DNA from: DYGX01 sp035325905
Lineage (GTDB): Bacteria; Chloroflexota; Anaerolineae; Aggregatilineales; Aggregatilineaceae
Direction of reading: 5' to 3'
Assembly: GCA_035325905.1 (NCBI GenBank)
Contig: DAOKYY010000001.1
Span: 113,910 to 177,909 of the forward strand
Length of the DNA: 64,000 nt
Shown one piece after another: positions 18,784 to 27,700 of the stretch (position 1 is its first letter; the number at the start of each line of letters is the position of its first letter). The notes under the pieces were generated by a model. It saw nothing but the letters and a program-made list of their open reading frames with translations, did no database searches and was not told where the DNA came from. The translations under genes and the position numbers were made by a program.

Positions 18784-19289
18784 TCATCCGCCCCGCGCAC
18801 CCTCATGAGGTCGAGGCGATCCGCGCGCTGTTCGCCAGCGAAGTTGCCGCCGGGCGGATGCTGCCGCGCGCCGCGCACGACATCCGCGCGCGCCTGGACG
18901 ACTGGCTCGTCGCCGAGGAGCATGGCGCGGTCGCCGGATGTGTCTCGCTGGTGCAGTTCAACCCGGCGCTGTGCGAGGTGCGCTCGCTGGCGGTCGATCC
19001 CGCCTGCCGGGGCCGGGGCATCGCCAGCGCGCTGGTCCGCGAGGCGCTGGCGATGGCCGAGCGGCGCGGCATGGAGCGCGTGCTGGTCCTGACGCGCGCG
19101 GCGAGCCTGTTCGAAAAGCTGGGCTTCCGGCGCGACTTTGTCGCCAACTTCCCTGAGAAAGTCTGGCGCGACTGCGCGCCCTGCCCCTTCCGCCACGCCT
19201 GCGACGAGATCGCGCTGATCTACCCGATCCGCGAGCCTGCCCGCACGCCCTACCTCGAAAAGGAGCCGACCGTTGCCCGCCGCTCATGA
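18780..19289 (+). CDS. argA: GNAT acetyltransferase, single-domain N-acetylglutamate synthase
   Basis: A 169-residue GNAT-fold acetyltransferase. The acetyl-CoA loop is visible as RSLAVDPACRGRGIASALVREAL, and LFEKLGFRRDFVANFPEKVWRDC follows. The C-terminal segment CAPCPFRHACDEIAL matches the Cys-rich end seen in short N-acetylglutamate synthases. The predicted role is to make N-acetylglutamate from glutamate and acetyl-CoA, the first step of the pathway. The start overlaps the argD stop as ATGA, and the gene overlaps argJ by 17 bases, so it is embedded in the operon. The operon position supports the function strongly; the gene symbol is by role, since this is not the long AAK-GNAT ArgA of enterobacteria. 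Confidence 0.82.
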   Translation: MIIRPAHPHEVEAIRALFASEVAAGRMLPRAAHDIRARLDDWLVAEEHGAVAGCVSLVQFNPALCEVRSLAVDPACRGRGIASALVREALAMAERRGMERVLVLTRAASLFEKLGFRRDFVANFPEKVWRDCAPCPFRHACDEIALIYPIREPARTPYLEKEPTVARRS

Positions 19290-20478
19290 CGCCGCATATG
19301 CTGTGCCGAAAGGCTTTCAGGCGGCGGGAGTCGCCTGCGGGTTGAAGCGCGACGGGCGGCTCGACCTGGCGCTGATCGCCAGCGACCGGCCCTGCGCCGC
19401 CGCCGGGCTGTTCACCACCAACCGTGTCAAGGCCGCGCCGGTGCTCTATGACCAGGCGATCCTGGCTGCGCCGGGCGCCACCGTCCGCGCGGTGATCGCC
19501 AACACCGGCAGCGCCAACGCCTGCACCGGCGACGACGGCCTGGCGCGCACGCAGCGCACCGCCGCTCAGGTGGCGCGGGTGCTCGGCTGCGCGCCCGCCG
19601 AGGTGCTGGCGCTCTCGACCGGCGTGATCGGCCTGCCGCTGGCGCTGGAGCCGCTCGAGCGCGGCCTCCCGGTCTTGCACGCTCAGCTCTCGCCAGAGGG
19701 CTGGCCCGCCGCCGCCGAAGCGATCATGACGACCGACACGCGCCCGAAGCTCGCCAGCCTGCGCCACCCGGACGGCTACAGCGTCATCGGGATCGCGAAA
19801 GGCGCCGGGATGATCGCGCCCAACATGGCGACGATGCTCGCGGTCATCGCGACCGATGCGCGGGTGGACGCCGATCTGCTCCAGGGGGCGCTGCGCCGCG
19901 CCGCCGACGCCAGCTTCAACCGTATCGTGGTGGATGGCGATATGAGCACCAACGACAGCGTGATCGCGCTGGCGAACGGCGCGTCCGGCGTCGCGGTGAC
20001 GGACGAAGACGCGCTGGCCGAGGCGCTGGCCGCGGTCTGCGCGCCGCTGGCGCAGGCGATCGTGCGCGATGGCGAAGGCGCGACGAAGTTCGTCACGCTG
20101 CACGTGACCGGCGCGGCGGATGAAGCCAGCGCGGCTCAGGTGGCGCGCGCCATCGCGTCGTCGGCGCTGGTCAAAACGGCGTTTTACGGCGCCGATCCGA
20201 ACTGGGGCCGCATCCTGTGCGCGGCGGGCTATTCGGGCGTCGAGGTCCAGCCGGGCCGCATGGCGCTCTGGCTGCTCGATTCCGGCCAGCAGCCGGCCCT
20301 ACAGCTTGTCGCGGACGGTCAGCCAGAAGATTACGACGAGCCGGCGGCGATCGCGCTGATGCAGGGGCCGGAATGGGGCGTGCGCCTCGACCTCGGCCTC
20401 GGCGAGGCAAGCACCTGGGTCTGGACGTGCGATCTCAGCCACGAATACGTCTCGATCAACGGGCACTACCGGACCTGA
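19273..20478 (+). CDS. argJ: Bifunctional glutamate N-acetyltransferase / ornithine acetyltransferase
   Basis: A 401-residue ArgJ that transfers the acetyl group from N-acetylornithine back to glutamate, recycling the intermediate. It is made as a precursor that cleaves itself at a threonine, predicted here as T187 in KGAGMIAPNMATML. Other marks are GLFTTNRVKAAPV, VIANTGSANACTG and the C-terminal YVSINGHYRT. The start is TTG at 19273, with AAAAGGAG eight bases upstream; no ATG fits the family N-terminus. It overlaps the GNAT gene and ends the operon. Whether it keeps the second acetyl-CoA-dependent activity cannot be told from the sequence; the separate GNAT suggests it may be mainly the recycling enzyme. 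Confidence 0.93.
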   Translation: MPAAHDAAYAVPKGFQAAGVACGLKRDGRLDLALIASDRPCAAAGLFTTNRVKAAPVLYDQAILAAPGATVRAVIANTGSANACTGDDGLARTQRTAAQVARVLGCAPAEVLALSTGVIGLPLALEPLERGLPVLHAQLSPEGWPAAAEAIMTTDTRPKLASLRHPDGYSVIGIAKGAGMIAPNMATMLAVIATDARVDADLLQGALRRAADASFNRIVVDGDMSTNDSVIALANGASGVAVTDEDALAEALAAVCAPLAQAIVRDGEGATKFVTLHVTGAADEASAAQVARAIASSALVKTAFYGADPNWGRILCAAGYSGVEVQPGRMALWLLDSGQQPALQLVADGQPEDYDEPAAIALMQGPEWGVRLDLGLGEASTWVWTCDLSHEYVSINGHYRT

Positions 20479-20547
20479 ACGGGTCCCTCTACCACGCGAT
20501 CCCAGGTCGTTTGAACAAATCGCACAAATCGATTTCTGAGAAATTCG

Positions 20548-20576
20548 TTGACAAATTCAGAGGGGGGTGCTACCCT
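20548..20576 (+). promoter_or_regulatory. Promoter of the metY-metX riboswitch transcript
   Basis: TTGACA (20548-20553), a 17-base spacer and TACCCT (20571-20576) lie directly upstream of the SAM-I aptamer, after an AT-rich patch that could act as an UP element. Confidence 0.75.
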
Positions 20577-20610
20577 GTACCCAGCTTAACAACTGAATAG
20601 CAGTCATGCC

Positions 20611-20791
20611 CCTTCTTATCCAGAGAGGCGGAGGGACCGGCCCGATGAAGCCTCGGCAACCGACTGGGAATCTGAACAGGAACCCAGGAATGGTGCCAAT
20701 TCCGGCAGAATGCATTTTTCTGGAAGATGAGAAGGCATTTGATCGCCGCTTGGTCGAGTTCAAATCCTTCTCACTCCGAGAGGGATTTTTT
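20611..20791 (+). promoter_or_regulatory. SAM-I (S-box) riboswitch controlling metY-metX
   Basis: The conserved S-box core is present: CTTATCCAGAGAGGCGGAGG, then GACCGGCCCGATGAAGCC and CGGCAACC. Helix P1 pairs CCTTCTTATC (20611-20620) with GATGAGAAGG (20726-20735). The expression platform has a terminator (20762-20772 with 20778-20788, then six T) and an antiterminator in which GAGAAGG of P1 (20729-20735) pairs with CCTTCTC (20766-20772). SAM binding would stabilise P1, free the terminator and switch off the genes downstream. The start of metY lies 68 bases after the terminator. Confidence 0.96.
20762..20791 (+). terminator. Riboswitch expression-platform terminator
   Basis: Arms AAATCCTTCTC and GAGAGGGATTT (11 bp, one wobble) with an ACTCC loop end in TTTTTT. 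Its 5' arm is shared with the antiterminator of the SAM-I riboswitch. Confidence 0.93.
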
Positions 20792-20859
20792 ATTCTCGCT
20801 CGGATGCGAGGGGGATACTGCCCATGTGACCGTCACATTGTAGACACGGAGCAGATCTC

Positions 20860-22200
20860 ATGACCAAGAGCAATGGCAATAAACCGCACGATCACCGCTT
20901 CGAAACGCTGGCGCTCCACGCGGGCTACACGCCCGATCCGGCGACCGGCTCGCGCGCCGTCCCGATTTACCAGACCACCGCGTACCAGTTCCGCGACACG
21001 GATCACGCCGCGGCGCTGTTCGGCCTGCAAGAGCCGGGCAACATCTACACCCGGATCATGAACCCCACCAACGACGCCTTCGAGCAGCGGCTGGCCGCGC
21101 TGGAAGGCGGCATCGGCGCGCTGGCGACCTCGTCGGGGCAGGCCGCCGAGACGCTGACGGTACTGACGTTGTGTGACACCGGCGATGAGATTATCTCGTC
21201 CAGCGCGCTGTACGGCGGCACCTACACGCTCTTTTCGCAAAGCCTGAAACGCCTGGGGATCACGACGCACTTTGTGAGCGACAACAAGCCTGAGTCGTTT
21301 GAGGCGCTGATCAACGACAAGACGCGCCTGATCTACCTGGAAGTGATCGGCAACCCCAAGCTCGAAATTCCCGACTTTGAGGCGATCACGGCGCTGGCGC
21401 ATGCGCATGGCCTCCCGGTCGTCTGCGACAACACCTTCGCGACACCGTACCTGTGCCGGCCGTTTGAGCACGGCGTCGACATCGTCGTCCACTCCACGAC
21501 CAAGTGGATCGGCGGGCACGGCCTGAGCATTGGCGGCGCGATCGTGGACAGCGGTCGCTTCGACTGGAAGGCCAGCGGTCGCCACAACGGGCTGGTCGAG
21601 CCGGAGCCAGCGTATCACGGGTTGGTGCTGGCGGACGCGTTCGGCCCGGCGGCGTTCATCGGACGCGCGCGCGTGATCGGCCTGCGCGATTTCGGCGCGT
21701 GCCAATCGCCGTTCAACAGCTTTCTGAACCTGATCGGCCTGGAAACCCTTGCGCTACGCGTGCAGCGTCACGTCGAGAACACGCAGGCCGTGGCCGAGTT
21801 CCTACAGCAACATCCCGCCGTGTCGTGGGTCAACTACCCCGGCCTGCCGAGCCACGAGAGCTACGAGCGCGCGCAGAAGTATTTGCCGAAGGGACCGGGC
21901 GCGGTGCTCGGCTTCGGCGTCAAAGGCGGCAAAGAGGCGGGCCGCGCTTTTATCGACAACCTCAAGCTGTTCTCGCATGTCGCCAACGTCGGCGATTCGC
22001 GCTCGCTGGCGATTCACCCCGCGACCACGACGCACCAGCAACTCAGCGCTGAGCAGCAGGCCGAGACCGGCGTGACGGACGATTACATCCGCCTCGCCAT
22101 CGGACTGGAAGCAATCGACGATATTCTGAGCGACCTGGATCAGGCGCTGACGATCGCGCAGGGAGAAAAGACCCGCGCGCGCACTCATTCGGCGGGGTAA
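20860..22200 (+). CDS. metY: O-acetylhomoserine sulfhydrylase
   Basis: A 446-residue PLP enzyme of the Cys/Met metabolism family that makes homocysteine from O-acetylhomoserine and sulfide. The PLP lysine is K215 in VVHSTTKWIGGHG. The N-terminus (FETLALHAGYTPDPATGSRAVPIYQTT) and the long insert of the family, including NGLVEPEPAYHGL, distinguish it from cystathionine gamma-synthase. The C-terminal SLAIHPATTTHQQL and RLAIGLE motifs are present. It starts at ATG 20860 with GGAG about eight bases upstream. It lies behind a SAM-I riboswitch and four bases before metX, which supplies its substrate, so the pair forms a methionine-responsive unit for direct sulfhydrylation. Confidence 0.95.
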   Translation: MTKSNGNKPHDHRFETLALHAGYTPDPATGSRAVPIYQTTAYQFRDTDHAAALFGLQEPGNIYTRIMNPTNDAFEQRLAALEGGIGALATSSGQAAETLTVLTLCDTGDEIISSSALYGGTYTLFSQSLKRLGITTHFVSDNKPESFEALINDKTRLIYLEVIGNPKLEIPDFEAITALAHAHGLPVVCDNTFATPYLCRPFEHGVDIVVHSTTKWIGGHGLSIGGAIVDSGRFDWKASGRHNGLVEPEPAYHGLVLADAFGPAAFIGRARVIGLRDFGACQSPFNSFLNLIGLETLALRVQRHVENTQAVAEFLQQHPAVSWVNYPGLPSHESYERAQKYLPKGPGAVLGFGVKGGKEAGRAFIDNLKLFSHVANVGDSRSLAIHPATTTHQQLSAEQQAETGVTDDYIRLAIGLEAIDDILSDLDQALTIAQGEKTRARTHSAG

Positions 22201-22204
22201 GCCG

Positions 22205-23401
22205 ATGTTGCAGATGCACAACGTCGTGCGTACCTCGCCGGTTTCTCCTTCGCCGGCGGATGGCCGGCCGGGCGAAAGCTCGGTCGGCCTGGTCCGGCGC
22301 CAGTCGATTCTCTTCGATCGGCCACTTCATCTGCGCAGCGGGGCCACGCTGCGGCCTTTCACCATCGCCTACGAAACCTACGGCGCGCTCAACGCCGCAC
22401 GCTCAAACGTGATCCTGATCTGCCACGCCCTGTCGGGGGATGGGCACGTCGCCGGATACCATCATGGCGCGCCGGGCGAGAAGCCCGGCTGGTGGGATGA
22501 CGCCGTAGGGCCTGGCAAGATGTTCGACACCGACCAATACTTCGTCATCTGCTCGAACGTCATCGGCGGCTGCCAGGGCAGCACCGGACCGTCATCCCTC
22601 GCGCCGGACGGCAGGCCCTACGCCCTGCGCTTCCCGGCCGTCACCATCGCCGACATGGTCCAGGCCCAGCGCCACCTGCTCGACGCGCTGGGCATCGAGC
22701 GGATTTTCGCGGTCGTGGGCGGCAGCATGGGCGCGATGCAGGCCCTTCAGTGGGCGGTCGATACGCCGGAGCGCGTTGAAAACGTGCTCTTTCTAGCGAG
22801 CACGCCGCGTTCCTCGGCGCAGCAGATCGCCTTCAACGAAACCGGCCGCCAGGCGATCTATGCCGATCCGTACTGGAATAACGGGGACTACTACGGCGGG
22901 CCAGCGCCCGTGCGCGGGCTGGCGGTGGCGCGGATGGTCGCGCACATTACCTATATGAGCGACCTGTCGATGGAAACGAAGTTCGGGCGCCGCCTGCAAG
23001 ACGCCGATTCGCTGCCGTACACTTTCGACCGGCCGGAGTTCGCGGTCGAAAGCTACCTGGCCTATCAGGGCGAGCAGTTCGTGCGCCGCTTCGACGCCAA
23101 CAGCTACCTGTATATCACGAAGGCGATTGACCACTTCGACATCGGCGCGGATTACGGGTCGCTGCGCGCCGCGCTCCAGCGCACGCAGGCGGGGTTCCTG
23201 GTCGTCAGCTTTTCCAGCGACTGGCTCTATCCCAGCGACCAGGCGCTTGAGCTGGCTCGCACGCTTGAGGGGCTGGAGCGTCCGGTTGAGTACCACTTCA
23301 TCGACGCGCCGTTCGGTCACGACTCGTTTCTGGTCGAGGTGGATCGCATGGCCCACGTCGTGGGGACATATCTCGCTCGCCGCAGCCAGGCGCGCGTTTA
23401 A
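22205..23401 (+). CDS. metX: Homoserine O-acetyltransferase
   Basis: A 398-residue alpha/beta-hydrolase-fold enzyme that acetylates homoserine with acetyl-CoA. The nucleophile is predicted at S174 in VVGGSMGAMQALQWA, the catalytic Asp lies in SFSSDWLYPS, and the His in FGHDSFLVE near the C-terminus. Early motifs are YETYGALNAARSN and CHALSGDGHVAG. The family includes both homoserine acetyl- and succinyltransferases; pairing with an O-acetylhomoserine sulfhydrylase favours the acetyl donor. The start is ATG 22205, four bases after metY, suggesting translational coupling. About 30 N-terminal residues before VRRQSIL are not conserved in the family, so a later start is possible. Confidence 0.93.
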   Translation: MLQMHNVVRTSPVSPSPADGRPGESSVGLVRRQSILFDRPLHLRSGATLRPFTIAYETYGALNAARSNVILICHALSGDGHVAGYHHGAPGEKPGWWDDAVGPGKMFDTDQYFVICSNVIGGCQGSTGPSSLAPDGRPYALRFPAVTIADMVQAQRHLLDALGIERIFAVVGGSMGAMQALQWAVDTPERVENVLFLASTPRSSAQQIAFNETGRQAIYADPYWNNGDYYGGPAPVRGLAVARMVAHITYMSDLSMETKFGRRLQDADSLPYTFDRPEFAVESYLAYQGEQFVRRFDANSYLYITKAIDHFDIGADYGSLRAALQRTQAGFLVVSFSSDWLYPSDQALELARTLEGLERPVEYHFIDAPFGHDSFLVEVDRMAHVVGTYLARRSQARV

Positions 23402-23441
23402 CCTATCGCGGCAAAAAGAAAGAGCCGGTGGCGCGTGGCGT

Positions 23442-23843
23442 TCAGATCAGATTAGAGGACGTCTGACAGGGGTGGTGCAGCACGAGCATGTCGCGCACGA
23501 CCGTGACAAACTCGCGGTGGATCGCGACTTTCGACAGGTAAAGTGTCGCGCCTGCCTCGAAGCTCTGGCGCTTGGCCTCGGAATCCGTGCGCGCGGATAG
23601 CATCACGACGGGCGTCGCAGACGTTTCGGGGCGCTGGCGGATGCGGCGGCACAATTCGATGCCGTTCATTTGTGGCATCATCACGTCCAGCACAAACAGA
23701 TCGGGCGTAGATGATTCAAGTAGAGCCAGAGCCGTGAACGCATCCTTCGCCTTGAGGACGCTGAAACCCTGGCGCTGCAACACCAGCCCGACCAGGTCCA
23801 GCATCCCGTGTTCGTCGTCCACCAGCATGATTTGTCGCTTCAT
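23442..23843 (-). CDS. Stand-alone response regulator receiver protein
   Basis: A 133-residue protein made of a single receiver domain. The acidic pocket is D9-D10 in LVDDEHG, and the phosphorylation site is D53 in LFVLDVMMPQMNG. The switch Thr/Ser and lysine region reads MLSARTD and LYLSKVAIHREF, with K105 followed by Val instead of the usual Pro. There is no output domain, so it should act by protein contact, like CheY or Spo0F. I start it at the Met of MKRQIMLVDD; upstream codons in frame lack family resemblance. No histidine kinase is encoded nearby. It is convergent with metX and follows two small genes on the same strand. Confidence 0.88.
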   Translation of the reverse strand: MKRQIMLVDDEHGMLDLVGLVLQRQGFSVLKAKDAFTALALLESSTPDLFVLDVMMPQMNGIELCRRIRQRPETSATPVVMLSARTDSEAKRQSFEAGATLYLSKVAIHREFVTVVRDMLVLHHPCQTSSNLI

Positions 23844-23944
23844 CGCCCGGACATCCCCGTCACCCACCCGCAACGATCGCAACCAACGCACGGCGAGCCG
23901 CCGGTGGCTCGCGGCGAGCGCCCGTTAAGAACCGGGAATCGGGA

Positions 23945-23964
23945 AGGGCGGGTTTCCCCGCCCT
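23945..23964 (-). other. Stem-loop after the 100-residue small gene
   Basis: AGGGCGGG (23945-23952) and CCCGCCCT (23957-23964) form a perfect 8-bp hairpin with a four-base loop, 23 bases downstream of the 100-residue gene. No T-run follows on either strand, so termination is uncertain. Confidence 0.5.
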
Positions 23965-23986
23965 GACCACGCTACCCTAGTGTGTT

Positions 23987-24289
23987 CTAGCCCTGTGGCG
24001 CCGACACAATCGCCTGCGCAAGTTCCACGAGAGAGTTGGCCTTGATCCCGCGCAGCCACCCCTGCGTCTCGCTCGAGAGGCCGAATGCCTCCATCAGGGT
24101 GTTGTCGCGCTGCTCGACCAGCCGTCCGCGGATTTCTTCGTCGAGCAAGGCCACCCCCATCAGGTTGTCCAGGCGCCGGCGCTCATCCTTGCTGAGCATG
24201 TACTGCCACCAGGCGTCCGAACCGGTGAAGCCATGCCCCTTCGGCCAGGGTGTCACATCCATCACTAGACCTTGATCGTTGAGAGCCAT
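23987..24289 (-). CDS. Small helical protein of unknown function
   Basis: A 100-residue protein starting at the ATG at 24289, with AGGAG nine bases upstream. The first 30 residues are polar and Trp/Gly-rich (VTPWPKGHGFTGSDAWWQYM). The rest is a helical module, LMGVALLDEEIRGRLVEQRD, followed by LMEAFGLSSETQGWLRGI and a final helix LVELAQAIV. This layout (LLxDxxxRxxLxxxR...FxLSxxxxxxLxxIxAxSLxELA) resembles small proteins often annotated as leader-like or putative RiPP precursors in Chloroflexota and Actinobacteria. That resemblance is from memory and weak, and no modifying enzyme is nearby. It sits between a 57-residue membrane peptide and a receiver protein on the same strand. Confidence 0.7.
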   Translation of the reverse strand: MALNDQGLVMDVTPWPKGHGFTGSDAWWQYMLSKDERRRLDNLMGVALLDEEIRGRLVEQRDNTLMEAFGLSSETQGWLRGIKANSLVELAQAIVSAPQG

Positions 24290-24374
24290 CGATACTTTCT
24301 CCTGCTTCAGCCTGACTGCGCCAGTCAGCATTGCGTGCTCAAACAATGGAGCGTGATGGAATAAGGCTCCCGGC

Positions 24375-24548
24375 TTACGGGCTGCCCGCAGTAGCGCTAA
24401 CGGCGACAGCCGATTCGGGCATCAGAACGACGGTCAGGGCGAGAATCGTCACGAAGCCAATCGCGACGATGATGACGGCGGTGCGGGCCGGCTTGGAGGC
24501 AAGCCAAAACACCACAGCTAGCAGAACGTTCTTAGCATCGCTCAACAT
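24375..24548 (-). CDS. 57-residue membrane peptide, unrecognised
   Basis: A short gene supported by a strong ribosome-binding site (GAGGAG, seven bases before the ATG) and a sensible product. Residues 6-17 (KNVLLAVVFWLA) and 24-43 (AVIIVAIGFVTILALTVVLM) are hydrophobic, separated by SKPARTA. The last 14 residues are small and polar (ESAVAVSATAGSP). One membrane helix is likely, with the short upstream hydrophobic stretch possibly lying at the surface. It is the first of three small genes on this strand, 85 bases ahead of the 100-residue gene. Function is unknown; a membrane-active or signalling peptide is one option. Confidence 0.65.
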   Translation of the reverse strand: MLSDAKNVLLAVVFWLASKPARTAVIIVAIGFVTILALTVVLMPESAVAVSATAGSP

Positions 24549-24645
24549 TTTGTTTCTCTCCTCATTTGAATTTTGTCTGTGCCAAAGACAATCTCAAAAT
24601 AACCCGGGGTGCGCAACGAAACGCTTACCAAATTTCTGAAAAGTG

Positions 24646-24670
24646 TAAAAAATCCGCCCCTCAGGACGGC
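24646..24670 (-). terminator. Terminator of the MalT/SARP regulator gene
   Basis: Read on the minus strand, CCGTCC and GGGCGG arms (24664-24669 and 24654-24659) form a hairpin followed by a run of six T (24647-24652), 60 bases after the stop codon at 24729. Confidence 0.8.
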
Positions 24671-24728
24671 TGATGACAAAAAGCATGTAACCCTGGTGAC
24701 GATCTACTTGATAAGAGGCTAGTTGGGG

Positions 24729-27700
24729 TTACTTGAGCAACCGCTGCGCCAGGGCCAGAGTCTCTTCCGACGGCTCGACGCCCAGCTCTTCTTGCAGTAG
24801 CTCTTCGAGGCTTTGCAGGTGCCCCAGGATCAGCTTGCGCTCACCCATCTGGGCATAGCAGCTCATGATCGAGCGGTGGATATCTTCGCGGTACGGTTCT
24901 TCTTCCAGCGCCCGCTTGTAGGCGTGGACGGCGTTCGGCAGATCATTGCGCGCGCGGGCGCACTCCCCCAATCCAATCAGGGCTTCGATGTAGGCTTCGC
25001 GCAGTGACTCGCGCAGCGGGATAGCCCAGTTCGGATCGAACGACGGCAGAAAGTCGCCCCGGTAAAGATCGACCGCGCGGCGCCACAGGTCTTCGGTGCG
25101 CGCGTCACGCGGGGGGAGCAGGCGCGCCTGGCGGGTTAGCGTTTGCAGCTCGTGGGCGTCGCACCACAGATCAATATCCGGGTTGATCTGGTACAGCTCG
25201 TCCACGAACATGATCACGTTCTCGCCCAGCGCCTGGCGCGAGCGATACAACGTGGTGTGGAAGTTCGAGCGCACGCGTTTGAGCGAGCTGTCAGGCCAAA
25301 AAGCCAGGCTGATACGCTCGCGCGTTTCCGGCCCAAAGAAAAGGAGATACAAAAACAACTCGCGCGCCGCGTTCGCTCGCCACTCCGAAGTCGGAATGCG
25401 AGCGCCGTCACGCTCGATCGTTTCGACGCCCAGCGTCCGCACGCGCAGGCTGTAGGTCTGCTGTTCGAGCGACCGCCTGGCCTGCCGGACATTAACCGGC
25501 GCGTGCGGGCGAATTTCCTGCAACCGGCTCAGATCGCGGGTCAGGATACCATACGCCGCCGGATCGGCGGACACAAGCGCGAGCAGGTTCGGCGTATGAG
25601 CGACCTCAGCCGCCAGTGGCTGAGCGCTGCCGATCTGCTGCGCCGTCCGCAGGCCAGTCTGAAGATAACCGGAGGCAATCGAAGTCTCGCCGCACAGCAG
25701 CGCCGCGCTGGCGGCCATTCCCAGCATCTGGAGCAACTCAATACGCGCGCCGTGCTGCTGCAACTGCCGCGTGATCGAATCAAGCTGAATCAGCGCCTCG
25801 GATGGATCGCCGGTGTAGGCGCGCGCCGCCCACAACGAAGCCTGGGCGAAGGCGCTCTCGACCACCGCGCCATGCGACTCGGCGAGGGTCACGGCTTCCT
25901 GGCTGAGCGCCGCCGCCTCCCCATAGTTGCCTTCGCGCCGCCGCAGCGTCGCGAAGCCGACCAAGATGATGCAGCGCAGCGTTGGCTCGCTGGTTCCGGT
26001 CAGCTCAAGCGCCTGATAATACAGCCGGGCCGCCTCGTCAAATGCCCCCACATCGCGCTCAAGATCGGCAAGCCCGCCCAGCAGGTAGCTTTCGGCGCGC
26101 TGATAAGACATCTGCGCCAGCACGCTCAGGCCCTCGCGATACGTGGCCCGCGCCTGACGATAATCGCTGGCGTAATGATATGAGTAGCCGAGGTTGTTCA
26201 GCGCCAGCGCCAGCGCCCCTGTGCTGCCGAGCGAACGCCGCAGCGCCACGACTTCCTGCAAACAGGCGCTCGCTTCCTCAAGTTTACCCAGCCGCTCGTA
26301 AGTAATGCCGACGTCCTGTAAGACGTTAGCCAGCGTGTACGCGTCACCATCGGCGCGGTGCAAGGGCACGGCTTCTTCCAGATAGCGCAGCGCGGTTTCG
26401 GTCTCTCCCAGCCGCAGATGCGCCATCCCCAACACTTTGAGCGCACGACCGCGCTGATTCGACTGGTCGGATGTGTGCTGAAGGACAGCCGTTGCCTGTT
26501 CGGCAGCCCGCCGGTACTGCCCCCGCTGCAAATTGAGCANNNNNNNNNNNNNNNNNNNNNNNNNNNNNNNNNNNNNNNNNNNNNNNNNNNNNNNNNNNNN
26601 NNNNNNNNNNNNNNNNNNNNNNNNNNNNNNNNNNNNNNNACAGCCGTTGCCTGTTCGGCAGCCCGCCGGTACTGCCCCCGCTGCAAATTGAGCAGCGCCC
26701 GCTGGATGCGCACATCGACCAGTCCGGCGCTGTCTTGTTGTTCCTCGAAGCCAAGCTCAGCATGGTCGAGCTTGGCTTCAGCCTCAGCGTACTCGTAGCG
26801 ATCGGTGTGAATTAGCGCGCAGGCGTACGCCAGACGCGGCGCAGTCACCGCCGCCCCGTCAAGCTCCTTCCCCCACCGTATGAGCGATTCGGTCTTGCCC
26901 TGGGCAAAGAAGGAAGCGGCCACGCGGTCAGCGAGGGCGCCCGCGCGCTCCGGCAGCTCGGCGTCCATATAGTGCTCAAACGCATCTTCAAGACCGCCTG
27001 TCTCTTCAAACCAGCGTGCGGCCTTGACGTGCAGATTGTAGTACAACTCCGGCGACTGCTTCTTGAGCTGCGCCTGGAGGAAGTTACGAAACAGAGTGTG
27101 GTAGAACAGCCCATCCGGCGCCTTTGACAGAAACAGATTCCGGATCTGCGTCTCGGTTAGCCATTCCGCCGCCGATGACAGGCCCAGAGCGTTCGTGCAC
27201 AGCTCCGGTGTCAGCCGCCGCAAAGTGGATGAAGCCAGCAAAAACTCGCGCAGCAGGGGCGGCTGCGCCTGAAGCATGGAATTCGCCAGCGCGTCGAAAA
27301 GGGCTTCCGGCCCCTCGCCGCCCTCGAGCATGGCGCGCTCAAGCTCGGCCGGAAGCGGCTGAAGCGCAAGCGCGATTCCGGCGGCCCAGCCCTCCAGACG
27401 GTTAACCAGTTGATGCACTTCTGAAATGGAGGGGGCCGACGCTTGCGTTTCATGCGCCAGGAAATAAACTTCGTGCGGCGTCAGGCGCAACTGCTCCTGG
27501 CCGATCGCCTGCACCTCGCGCCGCGCGATCATCTCCGCCAGCGGCAGGTCAGGCAGCATCCGGCTGATAATGATCAGGTGGACCTGGCGCGGCAGCCGCG
27601 CGACCAGCTCGCGCAGCCAGATCTCCGCCGAGGATGATCCCGCGATCTTTTGCACGTCGTCGAGCAAGTAGATCGCATCGCCTGTGACGTTGTCGCGCAG

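Noticed and set aside
20471..20486. A small hairpin over the argJ stop codon as a terminator
   Set aside because: Only a 5-bp stem, with no T-run.
24560..24600. A sigma-54 promoter (TGGCAC) upstream of the 57-residue peptide gene
   Set aside because: The -12 GC element is missing at the required spacing.
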